Positions 56,072-64,000 of a stretch of 64,000 nucleotides of DNA are shown in pieces. The notes beneath the pieces were generated by a model, which was given only the letters and a program-made list of their open reading frames with translations, was not told the origin of the DNA and did not search any database. Positions within the stretch are counted from its first letter, which is position 1. Every line of letters begins with the position of its first letter. The stretch is from assembly GCF_000744095.1 (NCBI RefSeq), contig NZ_JQLI01000008.1, forward strand, positions 806,001 through 870,000, read 5' to 3'. The DNA comes from Cupriavidus necator A5-1. Lineage in GTDB: Bacteria; Pseudomonadota; Gammaproteobacteria; Burkholderiales; Burkholderiaceae. A program made the position numbers and the translations under genes.

Positions 56072-57178
56072 ATGCCCGACCCCCTAGCCCTGGCCATCTC
56101 GACCGGTGAACCCGCCGGCATCGGCCCCGATATCACCATCGGGGCGTTGCTGCAGCTCACCGGCGCCAACAACGGCGGCAATGGCGGCAGCGGGCACTAC
56201 CGCTTCCATGTGCTGGGAGATGCCCGCCTGCTGGCCGATCGCGCCGCGGCGCTGGGCGCCACACACGCCTGGGAGCGGCGCATCGCCGACGGCGATGTGG
56301 TGATCGAGCACATCCCGCTGGCGGTCGCGTGCGATCCCGGACGGCTCGATGCGCGCAACGGCCGCTATGTGCTGGCGCTGCTGGATGCCGCCATCGCCGG
56401 CTGCCGCGCGCATGGCAAGCGCGCGCCCCGATATGCCGCGATGGTCACGGCACCGGTGCAGAAGAGCACCATCAACGACGCCGGCGTGCCCTTCACCGGC
56501 CATACCGAATACTTGGCCGAGAGCGCCCGCGTGCCGCGCGTGGTGATGATGCTGGCCGGCCCGCAGCCCGCGCACGACGGCGCCATGCTGCGCGTGGCGC
56601 TGGCCACCACCCACCTGCCGCTGCGCGCGGTGCCCGACGCGCTTTCCATCCCGCTGCTGCTGCAGACGCTGGCGATCGTCGATGCCGACCTGCGCCGCTA
56701 CTTCGGCATCGGGCGTCCGCGCATCCTGGTGACGGGGCTGAACCCGCACGCCGGCGAAAGCGGCCATATGGGCCGCGAAGAGATCGACATCATCGAGCCG
56801 GCGCTGGCGCAGGCGCGCGACGTCGGCATCGACGCGCGCGGCCCGTATCCGGCCGACACGCTGTTCCAGCCGCGCCACCTGCGCGATGCCGACTGCGTGC
56901 TGGCGATGTACCATGACCAGGGGCTGGCGCCGCTGAAATACGGCACCTTCGGCCACGGCGTGAACATCACGCTGGGGTTGCCCTTTATCCGCACCTCGGT
57001 GGACCACGGCACCGCGCTGGACCTGGCCGGCACCGGGCAAGCCGAGCACGGCAGCATGATCGAGGCCATCCGCAGCGCGGTCACCATGGCCGGCCACGCC
57101 AACGGCCGGCACCCGGGCAGCAACGGCGCCACGGGCCATTCCGGCCACACCATTTCCGGCACGCAGCCGCCATGCTGA
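56072..57178 (+). CDS. pdxA: 4-hydroxythreonine-4-phosphate dehydrogenase
   Basis: The 368-residue enzyme oxidises 4-phosphohydroxy-threonine in pyridoxal-phosphate synthesis. It has ALAISTGEPAGIGPDITIG, VTAPVQKSTINDAGVPFTGHTEYLAE, LNPHAGESGHMGREEIDII and the metal-binding YHDQGLAPLKYGTFGHGVN. ATG 56072 is preferred; a GTG at 56048 is possible. It is longer than E. coli PdxA (329) because of a Gly/Asn-rich insert (NNGGNGGSG) near residue 30 and an additional C-terminal tail rich in Gly and His. Confidence 0.94.
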   Translation: MPDPLALAISTGEPAGIGPDITIGALLQLTGANNGGNGGSGHYRFHVLGDARLLADRAAALGATHAWERRIADGDVVIEHIPLAVACDPGRLDARNGRYVLALLDAAIAGCRAHGKRAPRYAAMVTAPVQKSTINDAGVPFTGHTEYLAESARVPRVVMMLAGPQPAHDGAMLRVALATTHLPLRAVPDALSIPLLLQTLAIVDADLRRYFGIGRPRILVTGLNPHAGESGHMGREEIDIIEPALAQARDVGIDARGPYPADTLFQPRHLRDADCVLAMYHDQGLAPLKYGTFGHGVNITLGLPFIRTSVDHGTALDLAGTGQAEHGSMIEAIRSAVTMAGHANGRHPGSNGATGHSGHTISGTQPPC

Positions 57179-57196
57179 CGCCGGACAAATAAACCC

Positions 57197-58039
57197 ATGC
57201 GTTCAAACGTGCACCAGGGCCATGTGGCCCGCAAACGATTCGGGCAGAACTTCCTGGTCGACGACACCATCATCCACGGCATCGTCAATGCCATCAGCCC
57301 GCAGGCCGACGACGTGCTGGTCGAGATCGGGCCCGGCCTGGGCGCGCTGACCACCCCGCTGCTCGAACGGATCCCGCAGATGCAGGTGGTGGAGCTCGAC
57401 CGCGACCTGGTCGAGCGCCTGCGCCGCCGCTACGGCGAGCGCCTGCAGGTCCACGCCGGCGACGCGCTGGACTTCGACTTCGGCAAGCTGGAGGTGCCGG
57501 GGCGGCCACTGCGCATCGTCGGCAACCTGCCGTACAACATTTCCAGCCCGCTCTTGTTCCACTTGATGGAGTTCGCCGACCAGGTGCGCGACCAGCACTT
57601 CATGCTGCAGAAGGAAGTGGTCGAGCGCATGGTGGCCGAGCCCGGCAGCAAGGCCTTCGGGCGGCTGTCGATCATGCTGCAGGTCCGTTATTACATGGAG
57701 CATGTGCTGGACGTGCCGCCCGGCAGCTTCAACCCGCCGCCCAAGGTCGATTCCGCCGTGGTGCGCATGATCCCCTGGCCGCGCCACATTGACGGCCGCC
57801 TGCGCTCGCCACATGCCGATTGCGACATCACCGTACTGGGCGACGTGGTTACCGCGGCGTTCTCGCAGCGGCGCAAGGTGCTGCGCAATACGCTGTCGTT
57901 CCTGCGCGACCAGGTCGACTTCGCCGCGATGGGCTTCGACCTGGGCCGCCGTGCCGAGGAAGTGCCCGTCGGCGAGTATGTCGAACTGGCCCGGCGCCTT
58001 GGTGGCGCAGCGCCAGGACAGGCCGGGCAGGCCGCCTGA
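57197..58039 (+). CDS. rsmA: 16S rRNA dimethyladenosine transferase RsmA (KsgA)
   Basis: The 280-residue methyltransferase dimethylates A1518/A1519 of 16S rRNA. The conserved blocks are HVARKRFGQNFLVDDTII, LVEIGPGLGALTTPLL for S-adenosylmethionine, VVELDRDLVERLRRRYG, and the catalytic NLPYNISSPLLFHL. QKEVVERMVAEPGSKAFGRLS and VDSAVVRMIPW follow. Length is standard. It ends the lptD-surA-pdxA-rsmA cluster, also found in E. coli, in which apaG/apaH follow; here trpS is next. Confidence 0.97.
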   Translation: MRSNVHQGHVARKRFGQNFLVDDTIIHGIVNAISPQADDVLVEIGPGLGALTTPLLERIPQMQVVELDRDLVERLRRRYGERLQVHAGDALDFDFGKLEVPGRPLRIVGNLPYNISSPLLFHLMEFADQVRDQHFMLQKEVVERMVAEPGSKAFGRLSIMLQVRYYMEHVLDVPPGSFNPPPKVDSAVVRMIPWPRHIDGRLRSPHADCDITVLGDVVTAAFSQRRKVLRNTLSFLRDQVDFAAMGFDLGRRAEEVPVGEYVELARRLGGAAPGQAGQAA

Positions 58040-58087
58040 CACACCCGAATTCTGAATTTCCCGCGACCTTTCGTGCAAGACCGTCCC

Positions 58088-59122
58088 ATGACAGCCCAGA
58101 CCCAAACCAACCGGCGTCCCGTGATCCTGACCGGCGACCGTCCCACCGGCCCGCTGCACCTCGGCCACTATGTCGGCTCGCTGAAGAGCCGTTTGGCGCT
58201 GCAGGACTCGCATGAGCAGTACTTGCTGCTAGCCGACACCCAGGCCATGACCGACAACGCGCACGATCCGGACAAGGTGCGCCGCAACGTGCTGGAAGTG
58301 GCGCTGGACTACCTGGCCGTCGGCATCGACCCGGAAAAGACCACCATCACCGTGCAGTCGCACCTGCCCGCGCTGGCCGAGCTGACGCTCATGTACCTGA
58401 ACTTCGTCACGGTGGCGCGGCTCGAGCGCAACCCGACCATCAAGGAAGAGATCCAGGCGCGCGGCTTCGGCCGCGATATCCCGGCCGGCTTCCTGTGCTA
58501 CCCGGCCTCGCAGGCCGCGGACATCACCGCCTTCAAGGCCCACGTGGTGCCGGTGGGCGAAGACCAGGCGCCGCTGATCGAGCAGACCAACGAGATCGTG
58601 CGCCGCATCAACCACCAGGTCGGCCGCGAAGTGCTGCCCGAGTGCAAGGCGCTCATCCCCGAGTTCGGCCGCCTGCCCGGCGTGGACGGCAAGGCGAAGA
58701 TGAGCAAGTCGATGGGCAACGCGATCGCGCTGGGCGCCTCGCCCGAGCAGATCAAGGCCGCGGTGCACAGCATGTACACCGACCCCAATCACCTGCGCGT
58801 GTCGGATCCGGGCCAGATCGAGGGCAACGTGGTGTTCACGTACCTGGATGCGTTCGATCCCAACACCGAGGAAGTCAAGGCGCTGAAGGAGCACTACCAG
58901 AAAGGCGGCCTGGGCGACATGGTGCTCAAGCGCCGCATCGAAGGCATCCTGCAGGACATGCTGGCCCCGATCCGTGCGCGCCGCGAGGAGCTGGCCAAGG
59001 ATCCGGATTATGTGTTTGACATCCTGCGCAAGGGCACCGCAAAGGCGCGGGCGCTGACCCAGCAGACGCTGGAGGAGGTGCGGGATGCGCTGGGGATGTT
59101 CTCGTTCGAGGGGCGCCGATAA
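58088..59122 (+). CDS. trpS: Tryptophanyl-tRNA synthetase
   Basis: The 344-residue class I enzyme charges tRNA-Trp. The HIGH-type box is PTGPLHLGHYVGSL and the KMSKS loop is DGKAKMSKSMGNAIALG; VPVGEDQAPLIEQTNEI binds the adenylate. ATG 58088 is preferred over GTG 58073. A dispersed repeat (copy 4) begins soon after the stop, and a convergent DMT gene ends at 59278. Confidence 0.96.
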   Translation: MTAQTQTNRRPVILTGDRPTGPLHLGHYVGSLKSRLALQDSHEQYLLLADTQAMTDNAHDPDKVRRNVLEVALDYLAVGIDPEKTTITVQSHLPALAELTLMYLNFVTVARLERNPTIKEEIQARGFGRDIPAGFLCYPASQAADITAFKAHVVPVGEDQAPLIEQTNEIVRRINHQVGREVLPECKALIPEFGRLPGVDGKAKMSKSMGNAIALGASPEQIKAAVHSMYTDPNHLRVSDPGQIEGNVVFTYLDAFDPNTEEVKALKEHYQKGGLGDMVLKRRIEGILQDMLAPIRARREELAKDPDYVFDILRKGTAKARALTQQTLEEVRDALGMFSFEGRR

Positions 59123-59134
59123 AGCGCCCGCTGC

Positions 59135-59226
59135 GCGGAAGAGGAGGGCAGTGCTGGGTGCTCCCAAGCCGCTTGAGCTAGCCTAAGCAAGGTGATCTCC
59201 CGCTCCCCTCAGGGGGAGGGGAGCGT
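59135..59226 (+). repeat. Dispersed intergenic element, copy 4 (right end missing)
   Basis: GGAAGAGG...GTGCTGGGTGCTCCCAAGCC, the GCCTAAGCAAGGTGATCTCC segment and the palindrome CTCCCCTCAGGGGGAGGGG are retained. After the palindrome the sequence departs from the other copies, and the conserved CCACATCAAGCGGGG flank is absent. It begins 13 bases after the trpS stop. Confidence 0.7.
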
Positions 59227-59277
59227 TCACCGGGGACGTCGGCTTGCGTCATAGCGCGCCAAAGGCCGACGCGGCTC

Positions 59278-60183
59278 TCAGTCCCGCCGATTGACCAGCA
59301 CGATCCCCGCCAGCACCAGCAACGCCGCCACCGCAAAGCGCGGCCCCACCGCGTCGTGCATCAGCACCACGCCGAAGGCCACGCCAAACAGCGGTGTCAG
59401 GAAGGAAAACACCGACAGCCGCGACGCCAGGTAGCGCCGCAGCAGCCAGAACCAGGTCAGGTAGCTGGCAAAGGCGATCAGCACCGACTGGTAGAACAGG
59501 CTCGCCAGCACCACGCCGTCGATCTGCACGGTCGCGGTCTGGCCCGCGGCCACCGCCATCGCCAGCAACATCACCGCGGATACCGCAAGTTGATAGAGCA
59601 GCGTCTTGCTCGCCGGCGCGCTTGCCAGCGGGCTGGCGCGCACCACCACGGTGGTGGCCGCCCACAGCGCGCCCGCCAGGATGCCCAGCCCATCGCCCAG
59701 TAGCGTACTGCCATGGGCCGAAGGTGAGGCGATGCCATCGGCAAAGGCCAGCGCCATGCCCACGAAAGCCAGCGCCACGCCCAGCCATTGCCCGGTCTGC
59801 AGCCGCTCGCCCGGCACCACGAAATGCAGCCCCAGCGCGGTAAAGATCGGCGCGGTGTACAGGAACACCGCCATGCGCGAGGCCGTGGTATGCCCCAGCC
59901 CGACGAAGATGCAGAAGAACTCGGCGCCGAACAGCAACCCGGCAAGCAGCCCGGCGTTGAGCGTGCCGTCGCGCCGCCAGATCGGCGTGCCGCGCCAGGC
60001 GGCAAAGCCGAACACCAGCAGCGCCGCCACCGCCGAGCGCACGCCGGCCTGCAGCACCGCGCCCATCAGCGGCGCGGTCACCTTGATCACCACCTGTTGC
60101 AGGCCCCAGGCGGCGCACAGCACCACCATCAGGCTCACCGCCATGCCGTCGAGCGGCCGGCGGATCAGGGTCTGGGCGTCCAC
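59278..60183 (-). CDS. DMT superfamily (EamA) transporter
   Basis: The 301-residue membrane protein consists of two EamA repeats with ten predicted spans in all, beginning GMAVSLMVVLCAAWGLQQVVIKVTAPL and, in the second half, GDGLGILAGALWAATTVVVRASPLA. Such permeases export metabolites; the substrate here is unknown. The GTG start (60181-60183) is 12 bases after the gloA stop on the same strand, so it is the last gene of the glyS-gmhB-plsC-gloA run. Confidence 0.9.
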   Translation of the reverse strand: MDAQTLIRRPLDGMAVSLMVVLCAAWGLQQVVIKVTAPLMGAVLQAGVRSAVAALLVFGFAAWRGTPIWRRDGTLNAGLLAGLLFGAEFFCIFVGLGHTTASRMAVFLYTAPIFTALGLHFVVPGERLQTGQWLGVALAFVGMALAFADGIASPSAHGSTLLGDGLGILAGALWAATTVVVRASPLASAPASKTLLYQLAVSAVMLLAMAVAAGQTATVQIDGVVLASLFYQSVLIAFASYLTWFWLLRRYLASRLSVFSFLTPLFGVAFGVVLMHDAVGPRFAVAALLVLAGIVLVNRRD

Positions 60184-60195
60184 CGCCGGGACCGC

Positions 60196-60603
60196 TCAGG
60201 GACGGCTGGCGTCGCGGGTGGAGTGGCGCTCGATCAGCTCGATTTTGTAGCCGTCCGGGTCTTCGACAAAGGCGATCACGGTGGTGCCGCCCTTGACCGG
60301 GCCGGCTTCACGCGTGACCTTGCCGCCAGCGGCGCGGATGCGCTCGCAGGCTGCCGCGGCGTTGTCGGTTTCCAGCGCGATATGGCCATAGGCGGTGCCC
60401 AGGTCGTACCTGTCGACGCCGTAGTTGTAGGTCAGCTCCAGCACCGCGGTCTCGCTCTCCGGGCCGTAGCCGACGAAGGCGAGGCGGTACTTGTATTCGG
60501 GGTTGTCGCTCTCGCGCAGCAGCTGCATGCCGAGAATGCGGGTGTAGAAATCGATCGAGCGCTGCAGGTCGCCGACGCGCAGCATGGTATGGAGGAGTCG
60601 CAT
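60196..60603 (-). CDS. gloA: Lactoylglutathione lyase (glyoxalase I)
   Basis: The 135-residue enzyme converts the methylglyoxal-glutathione adduct to S-lactoylglutathione. Metal ligands H5, E56, H74 and E122 are all present at the expected spacing, and YPEYKYRLAFVGYG-like and GGTTVIAFVEDPDGYKIELIE sequences match GloA. It detoxifies methylglyoxal in the cytoplasm. It follows the metallopeptidase gene at 60700 by 96 bases, on the same strand. Confidence 0.96.
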   Translation of the reverse strand: MRLLHTMLRVGDLQRSIDFYTRILGMQLLRESDNPEYKYRLAFVGYGPESETAVLELTYNYGVDRYDLGTAYGHIALETDNAAAACERIRAAGGKVTREAGPVKGGTTVIAFVEDPDGYKIELIERHSTRDASRP

Positions 60604-60699
60604 TTGAGGGCCTTCAACTGTTGTAGGTATTGGAAGGCGCCATTTTAGTGCGTTTGCGTGAAACGCACCGGCGAGCGGGGCGCCACGCGCCCGGCCCGC

Positions 60700-61560
60700 T
60701 CAGAACGACGGCAACAGCTCCGGCGGATGCGCACGCAGCTGCGCCCGCGCATCGCGGAACTCCGGGAAGATCGATTCCACGGTCTCCCAGAAACGCGGGC
60801 CGTGGTTCATCTCCTTCAGGTGGGCCAGCTCATGCGCCGCGACATAGTCGATCATCGACAGCGGGAAATGCATCAGCCGCCAGTTCAGCCGGATCTTGCC
60901 ATCGGCGGTGCAGCTGCCCCAGCGCGTCGCGGCCGAGGTCAGTGCAAAGCCGGTATGGCGCACGCCGAGCTTGTTGGCATAGACCTCCAGCCGCTCGGGC
61001 AGCAGCCGGCGCGCCTGCTGCTGCAGCCAGCCCTGCACGCGGTCCTTGATCTGCTGCTCGTCGGCATGCCCGGGCAGCGCCAGGTGCAGCACGCGGCGGT
61101 CGGCGTCGAACAGCAGCGCGCCGATCGGCGATTCCAGCGCCAGCGTCAGCGGCTGCCCGAGGAAGGGCAGGCTGGCGCCGTCGCGCCACTGTACCGTGGG
61201 CAGGATGCGGCGCGACTCGCGGTGGTGCCATTCACCCATCTTGTTGAAGATCCAGCGCTGCTTTTCCAGGATGGCCGCTTCGATATCGGCCAGCGTGACC
61301 CAGCGCGGAGCGGTGATCGACAGCCCGCGGTCGTCGATGGTGAAGCCGATGGTGCGGCGCGACGAGCGCTTGAGCGTGTAGTGCAGCGGGCGCTCGCCGA
61401 TATGCAGCAGGCGTGCGTTGGGTTGCGGCACCGGCCAGGCCGGCCGTTCCGGCGGTTCCTGGGCGAGCGGGGCAGCAGGCTGCGGCGCATGGCCGGATTC
61501 CGCCAGCGGCAGTTCCAGCTGCGCGCCGTCGGCGTCGGTGGCGGGGCGCAGCAGCTTCAT
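60700..61560 (-). CDS. YgjP/SprT-like zinc metallopeptidase (DUF45)
   Basis: The 286-residue protein has the gluzincin motif HELAHLKEMNHGPRFW (HExxH plus a downstream His), typical of YgjP/DUF45 proteins. The preceding TRWGSCTADGKIRLNWRLMHFP is equally conserved. No signal peptide is present. Some members bind or process DNA- or ubiquitin-like targets; here the substrate is unknown. Its ATG overlaps the stop of plsC as ATGA (61557-61560). Confidence 0.9.
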   Translation of the reverse strand: MKLLRPATDADGAQLELPLAESGHAPQPAAPLAQEPPERPAWPVPQPNARLLHIGERPLHYTLKRSSRRTIGFTIDDRGLSITAPRWVTLADIEAAILEKQRWIFNKMGEWHHRESRRILPTVQWRDGASLPFLGQPLTLALESPIGALLFDADRRVLHLALPGHADEQQIKDRVQGWLQQQARRLLPERLEVYANKLGVRHTGFALTSAATRWGSCTADGKIRLNWRLMHFPLSMIDYVAAHELAHLKEMNHGPRFWETVESIFPEFRDARAQLRAHPPELLPSF

Positions 61561-62321
61561 GCGGCCGGCTCGCTCCGGAGTTCGCTACGGTAGCTCTCGG
61601 CGTCGATGCGGCGCATGTCGCGCTCGATCCAAGCCGCGACTTCCTGGTTGAGCTGGTCGGCGGTCTTGTTGGCCGAGGCGATCGGCGGGCCGACCGAGAT
61701 CGTCACCGTGCCCGGGTACTTCATGAACGAATTGCGCGGCCACACGCGGCCCGAGTTGACGGCCATCGGCAGCACCCAGGCACCGGTTTCCACCGCCAGG
61801 CGCGCGCCGCCGCTCTTGTAGCGCGGCTTTTCCTCGCCCGACGGCGTGCGCGTGCCCTCCGGGAACATGATGATCCAGGCGCCTTCGGCGAGCCGCTCGC
61901 GGCCCTGGCGCACGGCCGAGGCAAAGGCGCGCGTGCCTTCCTTGCGGTTGATATGGACCATCTTCAGCATGCCCAGCGCCCAGCCGAAGAACGGCACCAG
62001 CAGCAGCTCGCGCTTGAACACGAAGCACAGCGGCCTGGGCATCAGCGCCACGTAGGCCACCGTCTCCCAGGCCGACTGGTGCTTGGACAGCAGCACCACC
62101 GGCTTGTCGAGCATGCGGTCCATATGCTCATGCCCTTCGATGCGGTAGTCGATGCCGCAGATGCCGCGCGCGGCCCGGATCACCATCCGCGGCCAGCCGC
62201 GCACGAAGCGGAAGCGCTGGTCGGCGTTCATGAAGGGGAACACCAGGAAGCAGGCGCACGCGTAGGGCGGCGTCAGCACCAGCAGGTACAGCGCAAACAA
62301 CAGGGAACGGAGAAACGTCAT
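61557..62321 (-). CDS. plsC: 1-acyl-sn-glycerol-3-phosphate acyltransferase
   Basis: The 254-residue membrane-associated enzyme makes phosphatidic acid. The acceptor motif is LLSKHQSAWETVAYV (H-x4-D/E form with E), and the substrate motif is IIMFPEGTRTPSGEE. An N-terminal hydrophobic segment anchors it. It supplies phospholipid synthesis and is cotranscribed with gmhB and the YgjP-like gene. Confidence 0.93.
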   Translation of the reverse strand: MTFLRSLLFALYLLVLTPPYACACFLVFPFMNADQRFRFVRGWPRMVIRAARGICGIDYRIEGHEHMDRMLDKPVVLLSKHQSAWETVAYVALMPRPLCFVFKRELLLVPFFGWALGMLKMVHINRKEGTRAFASAVRQGRERLAEGAWIIMFPEGTRTPSGEEKPRYKSGGARLAVETGAWVLPMAVNSGRVWPRNSFMKYPGTVTISVGPPIASANKTADQLNQEVAAWIERDMRRIDAESYRSELRSEPAA

Positions 62322-62355
62322 GCGGGGGGCGCGAATAGAAAATAGGTGCGGGCGG

Positions 62356-62943
62356 TCAGCCGGCGTTCTGTGCAGGCGGGCGCTCGGCGCCGTCGTTGCC
62401 GGTCAGCCAGCGCGCGAACGCGCGCAGGTCGTCGTGCACCCGCGTGCCGGGCGGCAGGCCGCCCTTGTCGAGGGTCTTGCTGCCCTTGCCGCTGAGCACC
62501 AGGTGCGGCGCGCAGCCGATCGCAACGCCGGCCTCCAGGTCGCGCAGCGAATCGCCCACGATCGGCACGCCCCGGAGTTCGATGCCGAAGCGCTCGCTGA
62601 TTTCCTCGAGCATGCCCGGCTTGGGCTTGCGGCAGTCGCAGCCGTCGGCCGCCGTATGCGGGCAGAAAAACACCGCGTCGACACGCCCGCCCACGCGCGC
62701 GAGCGAGGTGTGCATCTTCTCGTGCATGGCGTTGAGCGCGCTCATCTCGAACAGCCCGCGGCCGATGCCGGACTGGTTGCTGGCGATCACCACGCGAAAG
62801 CCGGCCTGGTTCAGCGCGGCGATGGCTTCCAGGCTGCCGTCGATGGGCACCCATTCATCGGGCGACTTGATGAACTGGTCGCTGTCGAGGTTGATGACCC
62901 CGTCGCGGTCCAGGATGACGAACTTGGGCGGCGTCTGCGGCAT
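62356..62943 (-). CDS. gmhB: D-glycero-beta-D-manno-heptose 1,7-bisphosphate 7-phosphatase
   Basis: The 195-residue HAD phosphatase is needed for LPS heptose. It has VILDRDGVINLDSDQFIK, the SNQSGIGRG motif, the zinc-binding CPHTAADGCDCRKPKPGML and VGDSLRDLEAGVAIGC. The zinc site with Cys/His and the size mark it as GmhB. It lies between glyS and plsC on the same strand, with the glyS stop 33 bases upstream. Confidence 0.95.
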   Translation of the reverse strand: MPQTPPKFVILDRDGVINLDSDQFIKSPDEWVPIDGSLEAIAALNQAGFRVVIASNQSGIGRGLFEMSALNAMHEKMHTSLARVGGRVDAVFFCPHTAADGCDCRKPKPGMLEEISERFGIELRGVPIVGDSLRDLEAGVAIGCAPHLVLSGKGSKTLDKGGLPPGTRVHDDLRAFARWLTGNDGAERPPAQNAG

Positions 62944-62976
62944 GTGCGGCTCCGGTGTGGCTGAGGCTGGCGCCGC

Positions 62977-64000
62977 TCAGGCGGCCAGCATGGAGATGTC
63001 GGCCACGCGGTTGGCCAGCGCATGCAGCGAGGCCAGCAGCGCCAGGCGGTTGGCGCGCAACTGCGCGTCCTCGGCCATCACCATCACGTCGTCGAAGAAG
63101 CGGTCGACCGCTTCGCGCAGCTGGGCCAGGTCGCGCAGCGCGGCGGTGAAGTCGCCGCTGGCAAAGGCCGCTTCCACCGCCGGGCGCACGCGCTCGATGG
63201 CGGCATGCAGCACGCCTTCAGCCTCTTCCAGGAACAGCGCCGGGTTGACCGCACCGACCGGCTCGGTGTCCTTGCGCAGGATATTGGTGATGCGCTTGTT
63301 GGCGGCGGCCAGGGCCTCGGCCTCGGGCAGCGCGGCAAAGGTGCGCACCGCTTCCATGCGGCCCAGGATGTCATGCAGCTGGTCCGGGCGCAGGCTGACC
63401 ACGGCCTCGACCTCGTTGGTGGTGTAGCCCTTGTCCTTCAGGTAGCCGCGCACGCGGTCGTACAGGAAGTCGGTAATGGCCTCGGGCGCCAGCTTGACCG
63501 CGGCGACGCCGGCAAAGGACTGCTGCGTCAGCGCCAGCAGCGAGGCAATCGACAGCGCCAGCGGCTTCTCGATCAGCATGCGCAGGATGCCCAGCGCGTG
63601 GCGGCGCAGCGCGAACGGGTCCTTCTCGCCGGTGGGCTGCAGGCCGATGCCCCAGATCCCGACCAGGGTTTCGAGCTTGTCGGCCAGCGCCACGGCGGTG
63701 CTGACCGCGCCCTCGGGCAGCGCGTCGCCGGCAAAGCGCGGGCGGTAGTGTTCGGAGCAGGCCAGCGCCACGTCGTCGGCTTCGTCGTCGTGGCGGGCGT
63801 AGTAGGTGCCCATGGTGCCCTGCAGCTCGGGGAACTCGCCGACCATGTCGGTCAGCAGGTCGGCCTTGGCCAGTTCGGCGCCGCGCATCGCGGCAGCCTT
63901 GTCGGCGGGCACGCCGGCGGCGTTGAGCGCGTCGGCGATATGGCCGGCGATCTGCTGCAGGCGCTGCACGCGATCCAGCTGCGTGCCGATCTTGTTGTGG
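62977..64000 (-). CDS. glyS: Glycyl-tRNA synthetase beta subunit, C-terminal part (partial)
   Basis: The gene runs off the right edge; 341 C-terminal residues are visible. HNKIGTQLDRVQRLQQIAGHIAD, the anticodon-arm-binding segment AAMRGAELAKADLLTDMVGEFPELQGTMG and GIWGIGLQPTGEKDPFALRRHALGILR are typical of GlyS beta. The C-terminal ALR-type domain ends with NRLALLASLHALANRVADISMLAA. It forms an alpha2beta2 enzyme with GlyQ, encoded outside the window. Confidence 0.95.
   Translation of the reverse strand, partial: HNKIGTQLDRVQRLQQIAGHIADALNAAGVPADKAAAMRGAELAKADLLTDMVGEFPELQGTMGTYYARHDDEADDVALACSEHYRPRFAGDALPEGAVSTAVALADKLETLVGIWGIGLQPTGEKDPFALRRHALGILRMLIEKPLALSIASLLALTQQSFAGVAAVKLAPEAITDFLYDRVRGYLKDKGYTTNEVEAVVSLRPDQLHDILGRMEAVRTFAALPEAEALAAANKRITNILRKDTEPVGAVNPALFLEEAEGVLHAAIERVRPAVEAAFASGDFTAALRDLAQLREAVDRFFDDVMVMAEDAQLRANRLALLASLHALANRVADISMLAA

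Noticed and set aside
1..64000. CRISPR arrays, prophage, integrases, toxin-antitoxin pairs, restriction or other defence genes, and tRNA genes.
   Set aside because: I looked for direct-repeat arrays, characteristic protein motifs and tRNA cloverleaf ends and saw none that I could support.

Overview
The window is a stretch of a GC-rich betaproteobacterial main chromosome. Protein sequences and gene order (lptD-surA-pdxA-rsmA, dusB-fis-purH, rplM-rpsI-bactofilin-erpA, glyS-gmhB-plsC-gloA, a compact beta-oxidation operon) fit Burkholderiaceae, most likely Cupriavidus or a close relative. I see no phage, integrase, insertion sequence, CRISPR array, tRNA gene or recognisable defence system. This is mostly core genome, so the unusual content lies in intergenic DNA and in a few gene arrangements.

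Layout. 1-2299: end of an endonuclease/exonuclease/phosphatase gene, mobB, and a ClsB-type cardiolipin synthase. 2604-10853: a TetR regulator followed by acyl-CoA dehydrogenase, a fused hydroxyacyl-CoA dehydrogenase/enoyl-CoA hydratase, thiolase, a DegV fatty-acid-binding protein and a crotonase whose residues look like an enoyl-CoA isomerase. 11107-13524: acyl-CoA thioesterase and the Atm1-type exporter AtmA, divergent. 13608-19391: a LysR regulator, glutamate dehydrogenase and a glutamate/aspartate ABC importer (gltIJKL). 19452-24721: a class II amidotransferase, a tartrate-to-glycerate module (ttuC-ttuD), pyrC and a DUF3025 protein. 24766-25102: RNase P RNA. 25158-28357: OsmC protein, a candidate small RNA, rplM-rpsI, bactofilin and erpA. 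28417-36159: a divergent PhyH dioxygenase/LysR pair, anmK and an M23 endopeptidase, then tyrS-dtd-PEBP-phosphatase. 36449-45464 (all minus): queuosine-precursor transporter, SYLF lipoprotein, an unknown exported protein, ruvB-ruvA-(GDPD lipoprotein)-ruvC, purH, fis and dusB. 45835-51920 (minus): ubiH, an unknown protein, pepP, then murU-azlD-azlC-amgK. 52122-59122: lptD, surA, pdxA, rsmA, trpS. 59278-64000 (minus): DMT permease, gloA, a YgjP-like metalloprotease, plsC, gmhB and the C-terminal part of glyS.

How genes work together. The beta-oxidation operon carries the acyl-CoA spiral, with a possible isomerase for unsaturated substrates. GdhA and GltIJKL link glutamate uptake to catabolism. 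AnmK, AmgK and MurU are three steps of the cell-wall recycling route that bypasses de novo UDP-MurNAc synthesis, and LptD/SurA, beside AmgK, serve outer-membrane biogenesis. RuvABC resolve Holliday junctions.

Best candidates for something undescribed: (1) a ~160-nt small RNA between the osmC-like gene and rplM, with a consensus -10, a hairpin whose loop copies the 3' anti-Shine-Dalgarno tail of 16S rRNA, and a strong terminator; (2) a dispersed intergenic element of about 140 bp (four copies) with conserved flanks around a REP-like palindrome, always just after a stop codon; (3) azlCD placed inside the amgK-murU pair; (4) a DegV/FakB-like protein inside a beta-oxidation operon.
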